The position numbers and the translations under genes are program-made. The notes beneath the pieces were generated by a model. The model saw nothing but the letters and a program-made list of their open reading frames with translations. It ran no database searches and had not been told where the DNA came from. Positions 46,901 to 57,576 of a DNA stretch of 60,073 nt are shown here, piece after piece (position 1 is the stretch's first letter; every line of letters starts with the position of its first letter). The DNA lies in NCBI GenBank assembly GCA_022925895.1, contig JAKSYS010000371.1:1-60073 (forward strand), read 5' to 3'. This DNA comes from Fragilaria crotonensis. Its lineage: Eukaryota > Bacillariophyta > Fragilariophyceae > Fragilariales > Fragilariaceae.

Positions 46901-47642
46901 AACGGGTATGGTATAGTCGACAAAACCTTCGCCTTGAAGTCATTGATGGCCAACTGCCTCGACTTTGAGGAGGAAGAGACACTTCTTCAATCAATGGGAA
47001 GAGAAATGGGGGTTCTTGTGGATCGGACGCCGAAATGCCACTGCGAGATGGCGGGGGAAGGGATTGAGTACTCGTGGGGATGCGCCAAAAACAGTTTCCG
47101 TCGTGTGCCCTTGAATCGGAGACGTGGGAAGGACAACTTTCGAAACGTCGTCAGAATGTGCCTGTCAAGAGAAAAGGTGTTAGTGACAGAGCGAATCCGA
47201 TTATTCTCAAGACGAGCAAGGTCTTACATCTGCGCATATTATATGATTTGGTGCAATCGACAGGAGAGAGGAAGTGATGAAGTGAACGAAAGTGCACTCA
47301 CAACAGATCCCGTCAAGATGGAGAAGATGATTAAACACTTCAAAACGCATCGTTGCGCACTCGATTTTGATCACAGCTTTTGCAAGGCGACATTCATTGA
47401 CTTAACGAACGAAGATTAATGGCAAAGAACAGTAACAACTGAATAGAATGTGACAATACCATTTATGACGACGACAACAATGGAAAGATCAACTTACGTT
47501 TGTTATGGATGACCCCCGCCAGATGGATCTTTGAGGCTCAAGGAATTGCTGATGTCACACTCCGAAAATTTGTAAACAGAATATATTCTATACTGCATTG
47601 TACGTCTTGCTACTATTCCAAGCATTAGCGTGCACCCAGCCA
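43959..47642 (+). mobile_element. Autonomous Tc1/mariner-like DNA transposon, 3.68 kb
   Basis: Ends TGGCTGGGTGCA (43959-43970) and TGCACCCAGCCA (47631-47642) are flanked by TA (43957-43958 and 47643-47644). Inside, imperfect inverted similarity continues (TAGTAGAAATACGTA against TAGTAGCAAGACGTA). It contains one intact transposase gene occupying nearly the whole element. Confidence 0.8.
44174..47419 (+). CDS. DDE transposase with SAP motif, intact (1,081 residues)
   Basis: A single unbroken ORF from ATG 44174. The N-terminal part (1-350) is Ser/Asp-rich with a poly-Pro/Ser stretch and acidic segments. The middle has helix-turn-helix-like parts (ATHHETVCKWYRSF, VSPATVYRWMIRLGF). The catalytic core follows the IS630/Tc1 plan: ISFGHDECIFKQF (first Asp), FLFLFDHSCGHDRQREDG (second Asp), PKCHCEMAGEGIEYSWG (Glu). 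Between the second Asp and the Glu is a SAP-like DNA-binding motif, FTKDELVRALKERGVSAKGR, then GLLQVLWERGIVD. From memory, fungal genomes hold a related large transposase with HDE, FDN and FHCELN-type motifs. No internal stops, unlike the other transposases here, so this copy may be recent or active. Confidence 0.88.
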   Translation: MSEMLPYYIGRQGSSHFILASFQSAICETSLHNKWLHVDVLHEYMHQRYCSNGLHFSIATMTRCINKACQGSSYIANYAELPNGTKLDMYIQHQRCNGETKKSYYYYITKNGTAKPTLPSARNAAAWEADVVAVNRLLPPATRQRPELVNVVLSTNNDTNKKRRPPPPPSSSPDEDAAGIKRSRRHGRLLNGGSSIAPSCDDATSSPDDDAILASSSEERHLEAAIDITEEHTAAVGSQDDIHSNNVSSLASSHRHSETYWDSPEAKKLFRPLDSEPTVIAAIDNQIETLRHVNKSANACVDIIAGNLEDELNEDDITQHQKWVIQQKAQYLALSLQLAKDEMNAWTWEKCCEHAVCQLERQGVTYATHHETVCKWYRSFRETRRFLIPQTKKNLPPFLQDNPDICTNIKEYARENLDTLSIEMLSEYIHDKVLPNLIMDILNETEKSVRAMMATKKDEYNNHLRLVLKQYGLTCVSPATVYRWMIRLGFRYQPTRKGYYVDGHERPATIQYRWDFCRRYFSYERRMHRWVQVTETVAKQLENEDMIAKGSGYSYLTNDSTPMREYHVDSFDPKKSKEFLEQTVTTEFGGNLSVRIQPSSKPLISFGHDECIFKQFPTPTKQWYGPNKETFIRPKDDGHGIMISAFQSREFGFGLDVTEADLKEVNRRREGVRYRDTQAALETRKSEYKSPLTTSPFVREFEYGQNADGYWTYQHMVLQLEDCVDVLNVKYPQEYDFLFLFDHSCGHDRQREDGLNVEKMSKTYGGRAQRKMRETMIKQSQGYLGPHSPKLQVGDTQSMVFNAMDSGPFWMTAVQREETRHDRILDEPTTREFTKDELVRALKERGVSAKGRKPAVQKIAQEHGLPIKETKPKVVEGWEAKPKGLLQVLWERGIVDESRLSDYTINGRQNGYGIVDKTFALKSLMANCLDFEEEETLLQSMGREMGVLVDRTPKCHCEMAGEGIEYSWGCAKNSFRRVPLNRRRGKDNFRNVVRMCLSREKVLVTERIRLFSRRARSYICAYYMIWCNRQERGSDEVNESALTTDPVKMEKMIKHFKTHRCALDFDHSFCKATFIDLTNED

Positions 47643-47875
47643 TATGTCATTCTGTATGCATGTCATAAGTCTTGAGTCGTGGCGACTCGTGACTCTTGAC
47701 ACCTTTTCTTCATCAATGCGCGGCGTCACATGAAAGTCATAAGGCGAAAAGAAGTACCACAGCAGTAAATACTGTCACATGTCGATGCATGCCAGTACTG
47801 TCACGGTTGATCCCGTGATTCCACTGATGATGGATTGACAACCACATTTTTTTTTTCAGACTCTTCTTGGACGCG

Positions 47876-49904
47876 ATGTTGTTGCCCTCCTCCCGACTTC
47901 TCCTTCTTCGCTCAGCGGCAGCTGCAGCACGACAGCATCGTTACATTCCGTCGTCCTTGAAAGTGAATCGATTCTTCAGTGCATCGTCTTCTTTGCATGA
48001 TGACGATTTGCCTCCGAGAGAATCCATGCCATTTGATGTTCTGATAGTTGGTGGTGGACCAGCAGGACTCGCCGCGTCAATTCGGATCAAGCAACTGTGT
48101 GCGCAACATGGAAAGGATTTGAGTGTCTGCTTGATTGATAAAGGAAGGTGTGTTGGCCTTTGTTGACTTGGAATCGAAGTTCATTTGCGTTTCATGTTGA
48201 GTTGTACCTGTCGCGGAGCAAAACAACAGGTTTTCCGATATTGAATCACACCACACCGACTCCATGACACAACACAAAACATGGCGCTTGGACCGATACT
48301 CACACATATTTTTTCGCAGTGAAATTGGCGCTCACATCCTATCTGGAAACGTCTTCGACCCCCGTGCCATGAAAGAACTCTTTCCCGACGACGATTGGAT
48401 CGAGGCCTTTGAAGAAGACCAGGGAACCCATGCGACACCCGTCAGCAAGGACGAGTTTCTCGTACTTACAGAGAAATCTTCTTTCACAGTTCCGCACATG
48501 CTTTTACCACCCCAACTCCACAATGAAGGCAATTTTGTAATCAGTTTAAGCCAACTCTGTCGTTGGCTTGGCACCAAGGCTGAAGAACTTGGAGTTGAAA
48601 TATACGCCGGTTTCGCCGCATCGGAAGTTCTATACAACGAAACAGGAACGTCGGTTCGAGGCATTGCTACCCGCGATGTCGGTATTGGCAAAGATGGCGA
48701 ACGCAAACCTACCTTTGAGCGGGGCATGGAGCTGCAAGCCCGACAAACGCTCTTCGCTGAAGGTGCCAGAGGATCGTGTTCTGAGAGTATCATGTCGAAG
48801 TTTCAATTGAGAGATGGGAAGCAGCCACAGACGTATGGCTTGGGTATAAAGGAAGTCTGGGAGATACCAGAGGAAAATCATCAGCCTGGTTTGGTGCAGC
48901 ATACTATTGGTTGGCCTCTACAAACAAATTTGACGGACAAAATATTTGGAGGTTCATTCCTGTATCATCAAGCGCCCAATTTAGTCTTAATTGGACTTGT
49001 CGTTGGACTTGACTACGCCAATCCCTATTTGAATCCATACCAAGAATTTCAACAATGGAAGACCCACCCCGCGATTCGAAAGCACCTGGATGGAGGTACC
49101 TGCATCTCATACGGCGCCAGAGTCTTGAACGAGGGCGGCTACCATGCCATTCCCAAGCTCACTTTTCCTGGTGGGGCCCTCATCGGATGCGGGGCTGGTT
49201 TCTTGAATGCTGTCAAGATCAAGGGATCACACGCGGCTCTTAAGTCGGGCATGTTGGCGGCGGAAGCAGCTTTTGAGGCGCTCCAAAATGGCGATGCGGT
49301 ATCCGAAACGGGCGAACTGCCGGATGCAGCTCCTCTCGAGCTCACAGCGTATGAAGATTCTCTCCACAAATCGTGGATTCGAGATGAGCTGTACGAAGTA
49401 CGCAATTGTCATGAAGCATTCAGTCGATGGGGAGTTGGAGGTGGCCTCATTTATTCGGGCATTGCGGCTCATGTGACCAAGGGACGCGAACCTTGGACAC
49501 TCGACCACACTGTCCTTGACGCGGACAAGACGCAGCCTAAGGAGTACTTCGAGCCAATCAAATATCCGGCTCCCGATGGTGTTCTCACTTTCGACTTGCT
49601 TACCAATTTGCAGCGAGCTGGAACCTACCATGCTGAAGATCAACCTAGTCATCTTAGAATCAAGAAAGAACTGGCCGATGTGCCAGAATCGCAATCGATG
49701 CAAGTGTATGGTGCCCCAGAACAGCGTTTCTGTCCAGCAGGTGTCTATGAGTATGTGGAAAAGGAGGCAGGGGAAGATCCCAAGCTTGTGATTAATGCTC
49801 AGAATTGTATTCACTGCAAGTGCTGCAGCATCAAAATGCCTAAGGAGTACATTGATTGGACCGTGCCAGAAGGCGGAGGAGGTCCTCAATACCAAGTTAT
49901 GTAA
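47876..49904 (+). CDS. ETFDH: Electron transfer flavoprotein-ubiquinone oxidoreductase (ETF-QO)
   Basis: It passes electrons from ETF (fatty-acid and amino-acid oxidation) to ubiquinone in the inner mitochondrial membrane. Exons 47876-48147 and 48320-49904 give 618 residues, a normal length. The N-terminus, MLLPSSRLLLLRSAAAAAR, is Arg/Ser/Ala-rich and lacks acidic residues: a good mitochondrial presequence. FAD binding: FDVLIVGGGPAGLAASI. After the splice, DKGSEIGAHILSGNVFDPRA, then LFAEGARGSCSE and the ubiquinone-side TFPGGALIGCGAGFLN. The C-terminal 4Fe-4S site has RFCPAGVYEY and NCIHCKCCSIKMP, giving the four cysteines. ATG 47876 was chosen as the first in frame. The frame is intact, which shows that not every gene here has indels. 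Confidence 0.96.
48148..48319 (+). other. Intron of ETF-QO
   Basis: A 172-nt phase-2 intron, GTGTGT to TTCGCAG. Splicing makes DKGSEIGAHILSG, a conserved ETF-QO stretch. Confidence 0.95.
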
Positions 49905-50659
49905 AACATTTCTGTCGAGCTGTCAGTGACGACCTTTCGGGACTGACTTGTGGAGGGATTGCGTTGTTGTCCAGGGTTGTTGAGCTCGCATACTAGGCTC
50001 CGGCTTACAGATTCAATCTCGTACGATAACTTTTGATCTTTTGAGTGATGGTGCGGGAAGGTCGGAAGAAAATGCTGGGCCAATGGAAAGTGGTGTCCAG
50101 TTCGAGGATCCCAAGTCCCAAGACACTGGTACTGTCTATTACGCGAGTAACGTACGGTCTACAACGCAGGTTAAATGGTGTGTCGTAGTAGGTACTACCG
50201 GTAGTAGTACTCGGAGTGTCATCCATTTTTGCATATACATACGTGTAGTTGTTTCGTCTCAATACATAGGATTTTTGGTCACAAGATATCGGCATGCAGG
50301 TAACGGCGGAGCGGGACCGAATCGATTTTAGGGAGGTTGTGTATAAAAAAAAGAGGAAAATTCTGGTCCGTCTCGCTGTTGCGCGTCCGTTACCGTTGAG
50401 AACGGCAAACTCAAGTTTCAAGCTGTATTTGAAAATGTTATACTCACACATTTGATCGAAGTCGGCAACGTCGAAAAAATCCTCGCAAGCCAAGGGACAA
50501 TCACATTTCTTCCATGAACAACCGATACAACTCTCGCAAGTAACCCATCGTACTCGGCTCACCAAAATTTCATTGGAATCACTGACCAATCTGCTCTTAG
50601 TTGTTGAGTTACGTAAAATCCTTGTTTCGACCTCACTGATCTCGCAGTGAGGCTCTGTC
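49905..50659. other. Intergenic, between ETF-QO and the TPR gene
   Basis: No gene supported. GTAC/ACCGGT palindromes lie at 50130-50210. A 270-codon minus-strand ORF crosses it but overlaps the start of the TPR gene and has no recognised domain. Confidence 0.5.
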
Positions 50660-51817
50660 ATGCCAACTACAATTCTGTCGACCCTTGGATGCCCTCCAAG
50701 CCTTCGAGAATTTGGGAATTCGGAAGGTGATGTCTCGTACGAACTCGATTCGTTGCAATCCACCAGCGACAGTTTAAGTGTTGGATCGGCCGTGAGTGCT
50801 GATTCCTTTGTATACATTCGAGGAAGTCATGGCTACAACTGCGACGACTATGACGAACATGATGACTTTGTCGATCCCTACCTTGCCAACAATCGACGAA
50901 TTAGTCATTACCGAAAGAACCCATCGATTAGCCCAGTAAGAACGCTTGTCACTGCCACCATGGATGATGATGACGATACGACAACCACAGATGACGACGG
51001 GAAGGAAGAGGTGCACGGTGCACAATCACAACCGCTGATGCAAGGGCTGCCTCAAAATCTCGAAATTCATATCAAATCATTCGAAACCATCAAATGGGAC
51101 GAATCAGAGCTTCAACGACAGAGAGAAGAGCTTTCACCGTTGCAGCGAAAGAATGTTCATGAGCGCTTCTTCTGGAACACGATCGTTTCAGACCGGATCA
51201 AGCACTATGGAGGAGCGAAACATATACGAGTCGCCGAGGGGCTCATGTTACTAGGAAATGCACATATGAACTGCGAAGAATACGTGGATGCGCTCAAAGT
51301 CTACCGATCCGCGGTTCGTATTTTTCGAAAGCTTCGCGGAGATACGCACCTCACAGTCGCCAGTTCCCTCGACAAGGTCGGTCTGGTTTGCTGTCGCTTG
51401 CAAGACACCGAACACTTAACGCTCGCACTCCACGCATTGGGCGAAGCCTTCGCCATACGTTACGAAACACTTGGACCGATTCACGTCGATACCGTCGATA
51501 CTCTTAACAACATGGCTGGGGTCCATTGGCACCGACGTGAATACGAACAGGCCCGCGAAGCCTATTGGGAGGTCTACGCAGCCCGCCTGGTCCTTTTTGG
51601 CCCCCGACACCCATCCGTGGCGGTAACCGCACACGCCCTAGGGTCGGTTCACTTGAATTTAGCACAAACTCGGGACGCAGCCCGTTATTATGGACGGGCA
51701 CTGGAAATTTACAAGGATATGCGACTCACGATGGAAAATCCTGCCCTGCAAAAGCTCGTAAGGGATATGGCAACACTGACACGCGTCACTGGGAGCACCG
51801 TGGATGTAGAACGCTAG
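50660..51817 (+). CDS. TPR protein, kinesin-light-chain-like repeats
   Basis: 385 residues from ATG 50660, no intron. The N-terminal 130 residues are Ser/Asp-rich and disordered (DDDDDTTTTDDDGKEE). From about residue 185 there are four or five tandem repeats of roughly 42 residues of the TPR_12 type: AEGLMLLGNAHMNCEEYVDA, VASSLDKVGLVCCRLQ, HVDTVDTLNNMAGVHWHRRE, HPSVAVTAHALGSVHLNLAQ. Such repeats bind protein partners. The spacing resembles kinesin light chains, but the coiled coil needed to bind kinesin heavy chain is not seen, so it is probably a generic adaptor. Many such proteins occur in diatoms (general knowledge). The frame is intact. Confidence 0.85.
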   Translation: MPTTILSTLGCPPSLREFGNSEGDVSYELDSLQSTSDSLSVGSAVSADSFVYIRGSHGYNCDDYDEHDDFVDPYLANNRRISHYRKNPSISPVRTLVTATMDDDDDTTTTDDDGKEEVHGAQSQPLMQGLPQNLEIHIKSFETIKWDESELQRQREELSPLQRKNVHERFFWNTIVSDRIKHYGGAKHIRVAEGLMLLGNAHMNCEEYVDALKVYRSAVRIFRKLRGDTHLTVASSLDKVGLVCCRLQDTEHLTLALHALGEAFAIRYETLGPIHVDTVDTLNNMAGVHWHRREYEQAREAYWEVYAARLVLFGPRHPSVAVTAHALGSVHLNLAQTRDAARYYGRALEIYKDMRLTMENPALQKLVRDMATLTRVTGSTVDVER

Positions 51818-53562
51818 TAAAGCGGCGGTTGTGGTGTATTTGGATTGGATCATTGGGTTAGGCAAACACATTTTGGATTCACCCCATGTTGCGATTGCTG
51901 TTGTTGCCACTTGTACCAAAGTCGAGACAAGTCTCGACGGCTTGTGAGGATGTGCCACTTTTCCGAGCAGGTTCTTTACGAAGGTCGAGCGGTGGCGTTA
52001 TACGTCCAATTCCTCCCGAGTGAGTCGTGGTGCATATACTAAGTGCAAGTCTCGAAGTGGTCTGGTTCGATTTCACACTTCCACTTGAATGTCAAAACAG
52101 GATCAGGTACTCTAGCGAGATCACACTCCGCGTACCTGGTAGTCCAGAGGGGGAGTACAATCGAGTAGGTTGCTTGAAGTGACTTAACTCTCAATTGAGC
52201 TACAAGACTAGAGAGGCCACATTCATTGGAACGAGATTATTGAACAAGTATGCAGTGCAGTACCAAGAACTCCGGGTCCCACAAAACAGTTAGCACACAA
52301 TGCTTTTAGTTGGCCTTGGTAGGGTCAGGTTGAACTGCCTCTAAACCCCCCACCTTTCACAATGCGTGAGGCCAATGACAACCTGTTGCGAGTCCACTAC
52401 TACTAATGATGGTACAAGTACTAGTTATCCTAGCTACACCTTCCTCTTTGTCCAACATGGCAAATTGAATGCTAAATCTCCTTTACAATTGGAGTCAATG
52501 AGTCCAGCCAGAAGGTCAACATGCACAACATTTCCATCAAGCTCTTTTCGGAACCTCCTTATGGACATGTTATGAATGCCAGCACTTAATAACAACCCAC
52601 TTTATAACCAGGGCATATGAAATCATTGGTGCTTTACTACTAGCCTCTTCAGGGGGGTCTCCTGAAGGTGACTAACAATCCCCTTTTTGAATGGAAAACA
52701 TCAACGGGCAGTCCAGGCCTTCATATTGAATCATGAATCAAGGAACCTTGAAGGTCTGTGAAAGGTTTGGTTGCTTCATAATCAACATCAGCAGATAAAG
52801 AAACATGCCTCTTAGGCATATTTGGCACTGCAAATAAATCATCATTTAAATCCACAACAGTAAAAAAAATTTAACAAAATTCAAACCAGAGAAGGGTGGC
52901 AAGAATGCTGCATTGTCATTCTTGTTTAAGCAGTCACAGAAGGAGAACCAGGAAAACTAGCAGCAGTGGGAGGATGGCATCTTTGTGATGATGTGTTCAC
53001 CACCAGACCATGAACGAGAGCGAGCAGCAGGGAGCGACAAGTGACCCTATTTGGATGTGCTTGAGCATTCACAAGAGACCTTCGATTCCAATTCTTTGTT
53101 GACAGACATTTTGATGATACATATGATGAGGTTGAGCTGTGTCTTCTTGTCAGTGACAAGGGCATGGCAGAGCAACAGCACCAGCACCAGCACCAGCACC
53201 AGCAACTACAATCCTAGAACAAAGAAGTTATTTAATGCACACATGATGGAGATATCACATGATGAACACACCACCGTGCTGGAGTCACTGCAATATGACA
53301 TCAAGCGTGGCACAAGTGTGGCACTAATGCAAATCCTTGATTATGGCTGAGGACCCTGCCTTTAAATGATTCAAACGTTCAGCATTCCACCTGTAGCTGC
53401 TGGCACTTGTTGTGAAGCTAGAGAATATTACATGTGGTTGGACTTAAGGGTGTACCATCATTTTTACATCCTCATCCACCTTAAGCTATTGATGGCTTGA
53501 ATTGTTGTCAAGTTCATTTTGACTCACATTTTGTGATGACAGCATGTCGGTCTCGGAGCTAG
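51818..53562. other. Intergenic and decayed transposon DNA
   Basis: 51818-52300 is ordinary intergenic DNA with GTAC motifs. From about 52320 the base composition changes to that of the Plavaka-like region. No terminal repeat found. Short ORFs only. Confidence 0.5.
53175..53206 (+). repeat. (CACCAG)n microsatellite
   Basis: About five perfect hexamer copies, flanked by AGCAAC. Confidence 0.85.
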
Positions 53563-56514
53563 CTAAGCAAAGTTGGATGCCCACTCTGTATATGGTTTTG
53601 TCTCAAGAACTGTGGAACTGTTGTGTGAGATGGATATAACAAAACAGGGGGCCACGACAGTGTTTCCAGAGACAAGGTGGTATGTTGGAGACCACTTCCA
53701 CTCCCTCAACAGGGTTGACTTGTGTTCTTTAATTTCTTCTGTTGTGGATTGAACAACCAGTTGGTATTTCTTGTCCGGATCCTTGGGTGAGTCAACAACA
53801 ACTACAATAGCCAAACGACAGGGAAACTTCCCATGTTCCCCAAAGTCAATTATCATCCAGTCATGTATGGGACCATCCGACTGATAGCAGGGATGACATC
53901 AAAAGGTATGGACATCTCGTTTGTATTCAGTACAAATGGTAATTGTGTCAGATTCCTTAAAGGAATCAAAAAGAAACTCAATCAACGCCAGGGGAAGGGT
54001 AAGTAAATCACTGTGAGTTCTGGTGTCCCATTCATTTTTGTACTGAAGAAGTTGTTAACACAATTTGACTTGACAAACACAGCCAAATGTTGCTTGTCCA
54101 GTGCTCTGAAAGATTCCATTCCTGGTTATTTCATAATCATGGTGGCTGTTGGGTAGGTCAGCATCACAATCTGGTTGCTCCCATATGCGTGTGTGTATGT
54201 GTCAATCATGAAGGCGTACATTAAACATTGGGCTGCCTGAAGTTCATATGCAGAACCCTCAATTCGCTTCTGTGCCTGTCTCCCAGGGTGCTTTGCAGCA
54301 GGAATCAGCAGTGACTCCGGATGCTGTGCACAAAAGTTCACTGGAGAGCCAAACCGAGACATAGCATCCACAATGTGTAGCAACTCGTGCTCAAACTTTG
54401 GAAACTTCCATGCATCCTCGGCATTGCTTTTCTGTCCTTCTTTCCTTATGATGGTTCCCTTTTTCTTGCCCTTTTTCTTATCATCTTCCTCTCCCTCAAC
54501 TTTCAACGGAATGGACTGTTTGCACATATCCATGAAATTGTGAATGGAATCCTGATGTTTCTTCATTTCCTTTGTAACATGTGCTGGATTGTAGTTTCCC
54601 AGTAATGACTCTGGTTTAGCCAAGCATCAAAACAAAGTAGAGATTCAAGTACTTCCAGGACCTTGGGGACCTTCTTATTTGTTCTTTTCTCAAGACATGA
54701 TTGGATCATTTGCCATCCTGCTTCATCATATTGGAAGAGGATGACAAACAAAAAAACAAGGCCAACGCGTTCTGATGCAGTTATCTTTGTAAAATTTGTC
54801 ACCCCATTGCTGAAATCTGTTGATGGATACTCCTTCCGGTGGGTTTGGCAATGAGCTTTGTGAAATGCTATGGCAAGGTCATCAAACACAGCCTTCTTGG
54901 ATGCTGGAAGACTGTCCAATATAAGTTTTGTTACTTTCTCGATGACACCTTTCCAAAATGCATGCATTGTCTCCACAGGAGTGAGGACCCCAAAGATTCC
55001 ACGCTCAGGGTCGGCAAAAGCAATATGATCAAATGTATTCTCAAGTTAATGTTGAGACCATCGTTTCCTGAGATCATCATCATTACTCCTGGCAATCAAA
55101 CCCATATCAGAGGCTACCAGGTATTTGCAATGGACGTCACAGTTCTTCAGATCATCATAATTGACATCACAGCACCAATGAGGACGTTGGATTCCCCTGG
55201 TGTGAACACCATACTGACCACACAGCAAATCTCCTTCTTGCATATCTTGAATGATGAACAACACACATGTGACAATGTCAACACAGATTCTACCCTTGGG
55301 ACCGATTGACAAATGAACACCACACAGTTGTGGTTAACATTTCCAAAGGACTCCAAGACAGCATCCAGCTCCTTATGATAGATACTAATGGCATTGCCCA
55401 TACAAAGTGTCTGCTTCTGAGCTGATGATGACTTCCTCTTGGGGAGAAAGCCATGATAGCCCCATGCCTTGATACTCCTTCTGAATTTTTCTCTAAAAAT
55501 GGCTGGAGTGGACATGTAGGTTTTAAGTGAAAAGCGATCATTCCCTGTTACAGAGGAGTTACAATCAATCCATTGGATGATTGGAACAAACAATTGTTTC
55601 TGAGGATCTGTGATTAATCAATGATACGCCTTGCGATAGACACTCCCGGACAGTGCCTCACCCAAAACATAGCTGCCTTTCAATTTGTGGTAGGGCTTCA
55701 GGGGATCATTGATATCAATTACAAGGTTTTCTGCAGTCATAATGCTTGGATTTTGCAGCAAACTTAGCAACTGTGAAGCAAAATCAAAACATATCACATC
55801 AGATGGAGAGCCATGATCTACATCCACTCTTTGTAGAAAGGGAAGCAGTTTTTTCCCATTACAAACTGAGTTGATTAGGGCATCAACATTTTTGGCACAA
55901 GAGAGTCCACCCACTGGGTTGTAAGTATAATTATCAGCAGATGCAGAGCGTGCCCACTCCAGAACTTCACCAAAAGTGTAGTCGGGTGCATTGGCATGGT
56001 CCAGGATCTTGAGGAGAGAAACAGTCCATTTCTGATCGGTAGTATACATGAAGTTGGATCGAAATGATGGGGCTTCCACATCTTCATCTAGTGCAGAATT
56101 GGTACAGGTAAGAATGTTTGGGTCATCACTTAACACCCAAAAATCATTACTTTTGTTGCAGTCCTCAATATCCTCACAAGAAGTGCTTTCAACTTCCACA
56201 CCATTGCCAGCGGGAGACTGCAGAAGCTTGTCTGTGCCAACAAAATCCATGTGGGAATCATTCACCATATGTCGCCTTAAAAGGGCAGGCCTCTTGTTAC
56301 TTGTCCATGTCACATTCCCATCCTCATGGCAATGGTGTGAAACAGAAGCACTATGTGGTGCTGCAAGATGTGATTTCTTCACAGTGAATTTATAGCACCA
56401 GATGGTTCTATCAATATGCTGTGTATATGCTGCTTGATTGGAAAAGGGTTTCTTGTTGAATCTTGGGCAGAAGGGGTTTTGACAGAAGAGCAGGGGTGCC
56501 TTTGAGGACAACAT
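53563..56514 (-). pseudogene. Plavaka/CACTA-like transposase, decayed
   Basis: ATG 56514 with an N-terminal C2H2-like finger (CQNPFCPRFNKKPFSNQAAY, then TQH). Then DINDPLKPYHKLKGSYVLGE and VYRKAYH, an in-frame TGA (55618-55620), FVPIIQWIDCNSSVTGNDRF, IIQDMQEGDLLCGQYG, an in-frame TAA (55046-55048), FDHIAFADPERGIFGVLTPV, METMHAFWKG, FPKFEHELLHIVDAMSRFGS and RPGRQAQKR-like AKHPGRQAQKR. The C-terminal part at 53563-53856 (FGEHGKFPCRLAIVVVVDS) fits the same protein. From memory this order is that of Plavaka-type transposases of fungi and their algal relatives. Frame changes near 55310, 54600 and 54100. CACTA-type ends were not found. Confidence 0.7.
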
Positions 56515-57576
56515 TTTGAAGAGGACGTTTTGAAGAGGACAAGTGAAGTGAAAATGAGATGTTGAAAGATGTCAGGACACAGATTCACTGCACAGAAGTT
56601 TGGGAAAGCATGCATTCAAATTGTTCATGTACTTTCGGTACACTTTTTGGTGTACTATGTAAAAAATGAAGGGGGGTGTGGTATGAATTCAAAATTCAAA
56701 AACCCTGCATGAATGTGTAGAACCTACCTACCAACTTGGAACTTGGTAAGAAATTCAAATGGTGGAAAAATACTATCCCACAAACAGGATTTTCAGTGTT
56801 CAAAATTTGGCGCACAATTGAAAGTTTTTCCAACAACAAGCAAGCACAAATATGACCATGGCATCAATGACACAGGAAACAGCAGCAGGCATGACTGCCT
56901 TAAAGCCCAGCTCTAGGAAACAATAGAGAGAGTTCATAAAAGGCATGCAACGAGTGACCACAGATCCCAATGATCTGATTCAAAGTGAAGATGAGGAGAG
57001 GAGGTGCCACTGAAAATGGATACAAAACAAGGACAGAAGCATGCATAGGGAAATCCACCATCCTTACCTTCAACTATTAAAATTGGAAAATCAAGTGACA
57101 GCCAACTAACATCATCGGTTCCAGGGCTAAGCAGCTTAATGGACATGAGCATGACGGAAATTTCAGAAGAGAATCAAATCAGTATGATCAAGACTTGCAT
57201 CAAAAAACACGTGTTCTCTATTTGGAAGTTCTATAAAAAGACTTTCATTCTCATTTCAGTGAAGATGAGAGAACACTGAGTGGCTTTATCATGAAGCACA
57301 CAAACATTCGAGGAACCCAAAACTGGTGGCTTGGAATGCGGAGAATAGTTGTAAAAACATACACTGATCTTCGGAACAATGCAATAAAAAACATGCAAAT
57401 GAAATTCAAATGTGAGGAATTGAAGTGAGTGTACTTTGCCAAGTCCCAAGCATACTCACACCCACTTGCTTTCAACATCAAACACCTTGCATCCAGAGGG
57501 ATTCACTTCCCATTTATGAACATATGGACACAGCCTATACAGTGGATGCAAGGATGAAACCAGTTACCTCCTCAAG
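56515..57576. other. Spacer between the Plavaka-like transposase and its divergent companion ORF
   Basis: No gene seen. AT-rich, short ORFs only. It would hold the promoters of both genes. Confidence 0.4.

Noticed and set aside
50005-50817. 270-codon minus-strand ORF
   Set aside because: Overlaps the start of the well-supported TPR gene, and no domain is recognisable apart from scattered cysteines.
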